In this document: in pieces, positions 7,443 to 12,500 of the stretch | How the letters are laid out: every line of letters begins with the position of its first letter | Position numbering within the stretch: the first letter of the stretch is position 1 | Assembly: GCA_018398765.1 (NCBI GenBank) | Contig: JAHBMJ010002500.1 | Coordinates: forward strand, 1 to 12,500 | Origin: Chromera velia | Taxonomy: Eukaryota > Sar > Chromeraceae | DNA length: 12,500 bases | Direction of reading: 5' to 3' | Made by a program: the position numbers and the translations under genes | The notes under the pieces: generated by a model | The model's database searches: none | What the model was told of the DNA's origin: nothing | What the model saw: the letters and a program-made list of their open reading frames with translations, nothing else

Positions 7443-7832
7443 CGCATCACGGTAGGCTATAGGTGTATTCCACCCCCCACTTTACATAGTGATGCGGCTC
7501 TATAGTGCAAAAAATTCAAGGGGCTCCCAAATGTATTCTAAATGCTTTCTAATATCAAATTAAACCGATTAGAATAATTTTTTGTGTTAAAAAAAAATCT
7601 TTTCTTTTTCACGATTTTGTGTGAAAATGTAAGGGAGGGGTTTAGGAAAATGATCAAATCTGTGTTAAAAAAAAAATGTTTTTTTTTTTCGTTAAAAAAT
7701 GTTTCTAAATGATTTTTTTAAGTTTGTTTTATTATTTTGAGGCCTTAGGGAGTCTTTTCAATTTTTTGTACTAAACCGCCGATATCTGCAGGTGAAATAC
7801 ACCTATACACACCTACAAGGTCCCGTGATGCG
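7443..7832. mobile_element. Foldback MITE-like element, ~390 bp
   Basis: Nested inverted repeats share one centre near 7638. CGCATCACGG (7443-7452) faces CCGTGATGCG (7823-7832). TATAGGTGTATTCCACC (7458-7474) faces GGTGAAATACACCTATA (7791-7807) with one mismatch. Further in, TAGTGCAAAAAATT (7503-7516) faces AATTTTTTGTACTA (7760-7773), and CTCCC (7524-7528) faces GGGAG (7748-7752). The right arm carries an extra CACACCTACAAGGT-like segment between the first two pairs. The interior is very AT-rich, with A and T runs, and has no reading frame. The structure fits a non-autonomous foldback transposon. No convincing target-site duplication was found, so the superfamily is unassigned and the true ends may lie slightly off these positions. 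Confidence 0.7.
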
Positions 7833-8333
7833 TGTCTAGCTGGTTTGTTGAGAAGGGGTTACGGCTGCATACTTCGTGCGTGCGCTTGTCACTCTCTCTC
7901 TTTCTTTGTACGTCCTCTGTTCATTTACCTTCTTTTTCTAACGAAAGACAGTGAAAATGTGATTTTTTTGGGTCTTGTCAGATTAAAAAACTGTATTACC
8001 AGTGCAGTGTTATTATCTTTTATCATACAATTGTTATTATGTTTAGTCAACTAATAGTTGTGTTCTAGCTTGTTCTAGCAAATTTAATAGCAACTTACAA
8101 AAATTTAATGTTTCTTAATTATAAAAAAGACTTATGAATGAATGAAGTTGGCTTTGCTAGAGTGGAGCCGTGCTCCCAGCAGCCCATGTTCATGCAAGAG
8201 ATTGTCAATCACTCAACTCTAGAGATAAGGCTAAGCGCGAGATCCCCTGAAGTGCTCGCTTGGTGAGCTTACGAGCAGCATACGCGTTAGAGGTGGCAAT
8301 ATAAGACTCAAACAGAAGAAGGAAAGGTCGCGT
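7833..8333. other. Probable 3' flank and UTR of the LINE
   Basis: No gene is supported. The plus-strand frame 7845-8054 is low complexity. A short tandem repeat, three GAAT units near 8135-8147 (ATTC on the LINE strand), and a duplicated TGTTCTAGC at about 8059-8077 could mark the 3' tail of the retrotransposon, since many LINEs end in short tandem repeats. CAACTAATAGTTG at about 8048-8060 is a small palindrome. The exact LINE end was not found. Confidence 0.35.
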
Positions 8334-10358
8334 TCACACAGAGACAGGCGTGCACAGTGAGTAACAAAGATCGCAAACGGCTCTGCATGCTTCATACGGA
8401 TCGACTTGTAAAGCCAAAAGCAGCATCTTCCTCGCTTCTGTTTCAGCTGTATCCGATCCTTCAATTCCTTCTCTCTGAATCCTTTACTTCACTTTCTTTC
8501 CCTCTACCACTTTGTTTAGTTTATTTCTTGCTTCTACCCAATTGGAGCATACTGAAAGCCGGTGCCAGAGATCATCAATTTTTCTTCTATTTGAACAACC
8601 CTCTGCCAGACAAAACACCTCTCCCGGAGAGTTGGCCCCCCCCGTCAAACCCTTCTGATTTAGTGTCAATGCCCTTAGGAGTGGCTCAATCTTCTCACAT
8701 AAGGCACTTCTCGGCAGACAGGATATCCGTACCTTGGGGCCATTCTTTGAAGACAAAAGAAATAGAGAAGAATATGAAGAAGACGGAAGAGCTCTCTGTA
8801 GTCCTGATAAAGAGGCAGACAGGGGGAAGTTGCCCCTTTCTTCCCTGTCTCCCCTTTTCATGCATTCCATTCCCCAGGCATCCTTAATTTTGGCAGAAAC
8901 AAACAAATTCCCCTTTGGGGCCCGTCTTTCTGAGCTTCGGACAGGGAGAGACGTCAAAAAGTCAAGGCCTACCCATCTGAACAGACCATTGACGGCTCGT
9001 CTTTGCTTCTGCCCCGCTGGTCCCTTCCATGAATTCAAAAGAGGCTGAGGAATACAGAGATGCGAACGGCTAAGTGCAATCCAGAATGAAGCAAAACAAG
9101 CACACAAAAGCGTGCGAGCAGACATTAAATTAATAGACAAAAGAGAGGGTACACGCAAACTCCTGACCGGAAGTCGGGCCGCCCATCGAACAAACCGGAG
9201 CCGCAAGTTGTCAATCGCCTCCCAGTCTCCCTGTCTTATCGGAAAGCACTCCAGCCTATAGAGTGCCACCGGCTCCCAGCATGCCTTCAGCAGCTATATC
9301 TTTCCCCCGAGAGGCAACCTAGACAGACTCGCAGCCAGACCAATCACCGCCCCTATTGCACGCTCTGCACTGCATAGGTGTGCTTCAATTGACCGAGTCA
9401 AATCCCCTCCCTCAAACAGAAGGCAACCTAAATATTTGTACTGATCACACCAGTCTACTTCCTTCCCTTGGTACAAAATCATGCCGTTACAGTCCTCGCG
9501 GTATTCACAAAGACGCAGGACCTTGGTTTTCTTCAGATTGACATTCAATCCCCACTTTCCGCAATACCCCTCCAGGGTATCGAATTTTGCTTGAAGGTCG
9601 GCTGCTGAGTGTGCAAACAAAACAAGATCATCAGCGTAGCCTATACTTCCCAAACTGGCCTCAGCAAGGTGAACCTCCTCCGTTTCCTTTCCATCTCCCC
9701 GTTTTCCTTTCTGAATCTCATCATGCAGGTTATTAATGAATAATAGAAAAAGTAACGGGGACAACGCATCACCTTGCTTAACCCCTGCCCCCTCCGGGAA
9801 TAGAGCCGAGTCCCCATCGACTCTCGCTTTCATGCCTCTATACATTGATGCAATCATCAACAGATCTCTCTTCTCTATTCCCTCAGCCTGCAGCTTTGCC
9901 AGAAGCTTCAGCCGAGGGATGGAGTCAAACGCCTTTGAGAAGTCGACAAATCCGCCCAGGAGCCCCTTCTTGCCTCTTCTGCATTCCTGTACCAAGCCTA
10001 CCACTGCTCCGATCCCCTCTCTTGTGCCTACCCCTTTCCTAAACCCGATCTGTCTGTCATTAAAACGAGTTTGCTGACGGATTCTATCATCCATAAGAAG
10101 ACCAAAGAGCTTTATAAGGGGGTTAACGACATGGACTGGACGCCAGTCATTCGGCTGTGGCGAAGGGGGACCTTTCGGGATGGGTACGATTCTCAACCAA
10201 TTCTAGTTATCAGGCCAACACGCATATGCATGCATTAAATTAAAGAAAACAAATAAAAGGAAGCGAGAGATGGGAGAGTGGCAAAAGCAAAGGTCGAGTT
10301 GTTGAGGAGAGATGCCATCGAGCCCTGCCGCTTTCTTTCTATCCATCCTTTCAGACGA
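8334..10358 (-). CDS. LINE reverse transcriptase and C-terminal Cys/His region
   Basis: This frame is TGA-free from 10358 to TGA 8336-8334 and crosses TAG 10205-10203, TAG 9296-9294 and TAA 8486-8484. The domain opens with KAAGLDGISPQQL, then WLRIVPIPKG and DWRPVHVVN. Motif A is FVDFSKAFD (9924-9950), motif B is GVKQGDALSPLLF, motif C is IGYADDLVLF with YADD at 9627-9638, motif D is GLNVNLKKTKV, and motif E includes YKYLGC. The three catalytic Asp residues are present. The protein continues across TAG 9296-9294 into a thumb-like segment (LLKACWEPVALYRLECF) and ends with a C-x4-C-x10-H-x4-C motif (CLAEGC to VCSNW). It would copy the element's RNA onto nicked target DNA. Its N-terminal part is in another frame, so it is not expressed intact from this copy unless by a -1 shift. 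Confidence 0.85.
10331..10346 (-). other. Frameshift junction between LINE endonuclease and RT frames
   Basis: The upstream frame reads LKGWIERK and the downstream frame reads DRKKAAGLDGIS across the purine tract GATAGAAAGAAAGCGG. Joining WIERK to AAGLDG needs a -1 shift, the equivalent of one lost base in this copy. No standard X-XXY-YYZ slippery heptamer sits in phase, so a decay mutation is more likely than programmed frameshifting. Confidence 0.7.
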
Positions 10359-12500
10359 TCAGTCACCTGCTTATACGAGAAAATGAATTGCTTCGGGGGC
10401 TCCGACTCCGGATCAGGCTCTGACAATTCTTCGCCCTCCCCCAAAACTTGTGCCCAATAGTTTGAGAAGTCTCTTGCCCCTGGTCTCAAACCGTCTTTCA
10501 ACAGCTTTCTCCTTTCTTTTTAAAGGAAGAGGGGGTCATTAAGCAAATGTGTCTTCGCTTTTTCAGTTTCGGCTCTCTCAAATCTCTTCCTTTTCTGCCG
10601 GAAGATCTCTCTCCTTTTCTTTAAGATATCTTCTACCCTTTCCTGCTTTAACTCTCTCTCCACCCCACTTGCACAGTCCTCAACTTCTTTCCTTACTTTC
10701 GTCAGGCATTCCTGCAGCTCTTTACATTCCTCATCCCACCACCCTTCCTTCTCTCTAAACAACGTTTTGAAGGTAAGAGGCTGTTGCTTCTCTGTCGCTT
10801 TCGCTATTACTTCCTTCACCGGCCTAACCAAAACCCGACACCAGGCTGTGGCCAAGGCTTTCACCCGGTCTTTCTTATCTTGAGGGCTCACTGGGGAGGA
10901 GGTCAAAGAAGAGGGCAAAAAGGCTGTTGAGGAGGGTGGGGAGGAAGACACAGGAGGGGGTGGGGGAAGGGGAGGCTCTTCGAATGGTTCAACTTCTCTA
11001 TGATGCTCCCAGAGTCCCTGCCATATCTCTCCCACCAGCTCTCTTGCTGCTGCCGCTATTGGCAGCAAATCCTCATCTTTTACCGCTGCCTTTCTGATGG
11101 ATCTGTAAAGCGGGGGGCACTGCTGCAGGGATGGGGCATCTGTCCGCTTTCCCACAGCCTCAAGCGAAGAAGAGAGGAGAGAAAAACAGATAGATGCATG
11201 GTCATGATCGGAGCCAATCAGTTCATCGAAAGCGATTTCTCAGTCCGTGCAAGAGGAGAGAAGGAAAGGGTCAACCAATGCATAATCGACAACGGATGCC
11301 TCTTTTTTCATGTTCTTTGATTTACAGGTACAAGCACCCGAAAAGCAGAAGTCTTTGCCCCCACACTTCCCTTACAGACCGTTCAGGATGAGTAGGTTGC
11401 TTTCACTACAAAGACGCACCAATTCACGGCCCATGCGGTCGACTGACTGCTTGCATTCTGAATGCTGGATGAAAGAGGGAGCCGACTCGTCAGAGCCAGT
11501 AAATTCGTCCTGTTCGAACAGTTGCTCACGATTCCATTCGAGACCTTCTGGGCAGAGCGATGCTGTGTGAGAGTTGAGGTCCCCCAGGACCACTCTCGGC
11601 TCTCCCAGGGGGACAGAGCACAGGGAATCAGACAGGATCTCTTTCGTGTCATCTTTTTTATGATTCGACCAACTCCCCGGCAAATACACCCCAAACACAT
11701 GCAGTTTTCTACCCGACAAGTGGATGGCCACCCTGGCGATGCTCGGCCCTACTAGCTCAAACTCTGGTCTGAGTTCCCCCCAACGGTCCGATTTGACCAA
11801 AATGCATACGCCTCCAGACCGGATTTCTTTGTCTACACAAGCGGAATGGACTTTTGTCTTTCTCTTTCTCCATTCCCTATGTGACCAATTTACTCCTTTC
11901 CAACCCCCCAGTTCTAGATCGTAGGATAGGTGCTGTGTTTCAACCAGAACCACAACATCCGCATCCGTTTCAGTGAGCCATGAACGAATGTTTCCATTTC
12001 TTATCTTCCGCTGCAATCCTCCCACATTGATGTAGACAAAGCGCAGACGGTCCTATGGGTGAGACACCGTCAAGTCCTGGTAGCAAGCATTCCCTCGCTT
12101 CTTGAACTTGCCTCTTCTTACCTTCCAATATTCTCTCACGGCTTTCTGTATGATTATTCTCTCATCCTCTGACCTTTCTTTCATCAAGTCCCTTTCCTTT
12201 ATCCATTCGAGACCAGACTCAGGAGAGCGCCTAATTTCAAACCATCTCTCACCAACGTGCAACCGTTTATGCCCTAATACAAGTAGAGGAGGAGAAGAAA
12301 AAAAAGAAGAAGAAGAAAAAGAAGAAGAAGAAGAAGAGCAGGAAGAGGGGGAGGAGGGGGAAGAAGAAGAATCCAAAAATGAAGAAAAAGAAGAAGAGGA
12401 CAATTTGGGAGGAGCATGCGAGGCAGCAGAGCAAAAGGAAGAAGAATCATCCAGAATATCACGATCTCTCCTTCGTTTCTTTCTCCTCCTTCTCTTGCTG
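10337..12500 (-). CDS. LINE apurinic-type endonuclease and linker, 5' partial, frame-shifted relative to the RT
   Basis: The frame enters at the window edge with a basic block (KRRRRKKRRRDRD), followed by a Ser-rich run encoded by a TCT/TCC repeat. The endonuclease core runs from VYINVGGLQRK and DADVVVLVETQ through GGVCILVKSDRW, LHVFGVYLPGSW, RVVLGDLNSHTA and SVVDYALVD to GSDHDHA. These contain the Asn, Glu, Tyr, Asp/Asn and terminal Asp-His positions of the APE/DNase-I fold. A linker follows with a Pro run, WWDEECKELQE and a long Lys/Glu coiled region, ending at VTDRLKGWIERK just before the frameshift. In-frame TAG 12055-12053, TAA 11374-11372 and TAA 10522-10520 are bridged by continuous domain sequence. 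TGA at 11242-11240, inside the endonuclease shortly before the SDH motif, is a true interruption. The domain would nick genomic DNA to prime reverse transcription. Confidence 0.8.
12284..12400. repeat. GAA/GAG-rich trinucleotide tract
   Basis: The + strand is almost purely purine here, dominated by GAAGAA units with GAGGAG interruptions. Read on the minus strand in the LINE frame it encodes a Ser-rich stretch, so it may be a low-complexity segment of the first LINE domain rather than an independent microsatellite. Confidence 0.7.

Larger units (their letters stand above)
8130..12500 (-). mobile_element. APE-type non-LTR retrotransposon (LINE), 5' end beyond the window
   Basis: On the minus strand the element reads, in order: a Lys/Arg- and Ser-rich leader (12500-12060), an apurinic-endonuclease-like domain (about 12050-11170), a Pro-rich and Lys/Glu-rich linker, a reverse transcriptase (about 10352-9270), and a C-terminal Cys/His motif (about 8600). 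Endonuclease and polymerase appear to be one polyprotein. This copy has one frameshift near 10337 and one in-frame TGA at 11242-11240, so it is probably defective. It also has six in-frame TAA/TAG codons, which may be sense codons. No LTRs or target duplication were seen. The 3' limit at 8130 is a guess based on the short ATTC repeat. The clade was not determined. Confidence 0.85.

Noticed and set aside
8357-9048. Plus-strand frames opposite the LINE
   Set aside because: They are shadows of the reverse transcriptase frame, with Pro/Ser/Leu-rich composition.
10193-10330. Continuation of the LINE endonuclease frame past the frameshift (QGSMASLLNNSTF onward)
   Set aside because: RT-like sequence (AAGLDGISPQQL) is in the other frame over these bases, so this is out-of-frame reading.

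Overview
The window looks like nuclear DNA of a eukaryote, probably a protist or alga. It carries an APE-type non-LTR retrotransposon (LINE), minisatellite and trinucleotide repeats, two foldback (MITE-like) elements, splice-like and poly(A)-like signals, and sparse genes with no operon structure. No bacterial, CRISPR, tRNA or rRNA features were recognised.

Layout. 1-446: G-rich minisatellite, eight 54-bp units. 443-778: gene-free stretch leading into a cluster of one heptamer (TGGCGGG) that runs to 1827. 779-1537 (-): terminal part of an unrecognised protein with a basic block, an acidic block and a globular C-terminal half. 1947-2246 (-): small unrecognised reading frame. 2247-3348: AT-rich spacer holding a 205-bp foldback element flanked by an 8-bp direct repeat, a hAT-like signature. 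3349-4124 (+): two weak reading frames. 4831-5085 (+): a weak possible terminal exon. 5086-5635: ambiguous. 5636-7138 (-): a RIO-type atypical kinase-like gene whose catalytic-loop Asp appears to be Asn. 7443-7832: a second, ~390-bp foldback element. 8334 to the right edge (-): a LINE with an apurinic endonuclease domain, reverse transcriptase (YADD) and a Cys/His C-terminus.

The main observation is that the recognisable coding regions are crossed in frame by TAA and TAG codons without loss of homology-like continuity, and end at TGA. The kinase gene has one TAA and one TAG. The LINE has three TAA and three TAG, against one internal TGA and one frameshift. Reading TAA/TAG as Gln, as in ciliates, some ulvophyte green algae, hexamitid diplomonads and some oxymonads, makes the kinase gene and several smaller frames continuous. 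A decayed LINE plus a pseudogene in a standard-code organism remains possible. Starts and ends below assume only TGA terminates where that is stated.

The genes do not form a visible pathway. The right half is a transposon landscape beside one cellular kinase-like gene, and the left half is repeat-rich DNA with fragments of unrecognised genes, probably including exons.
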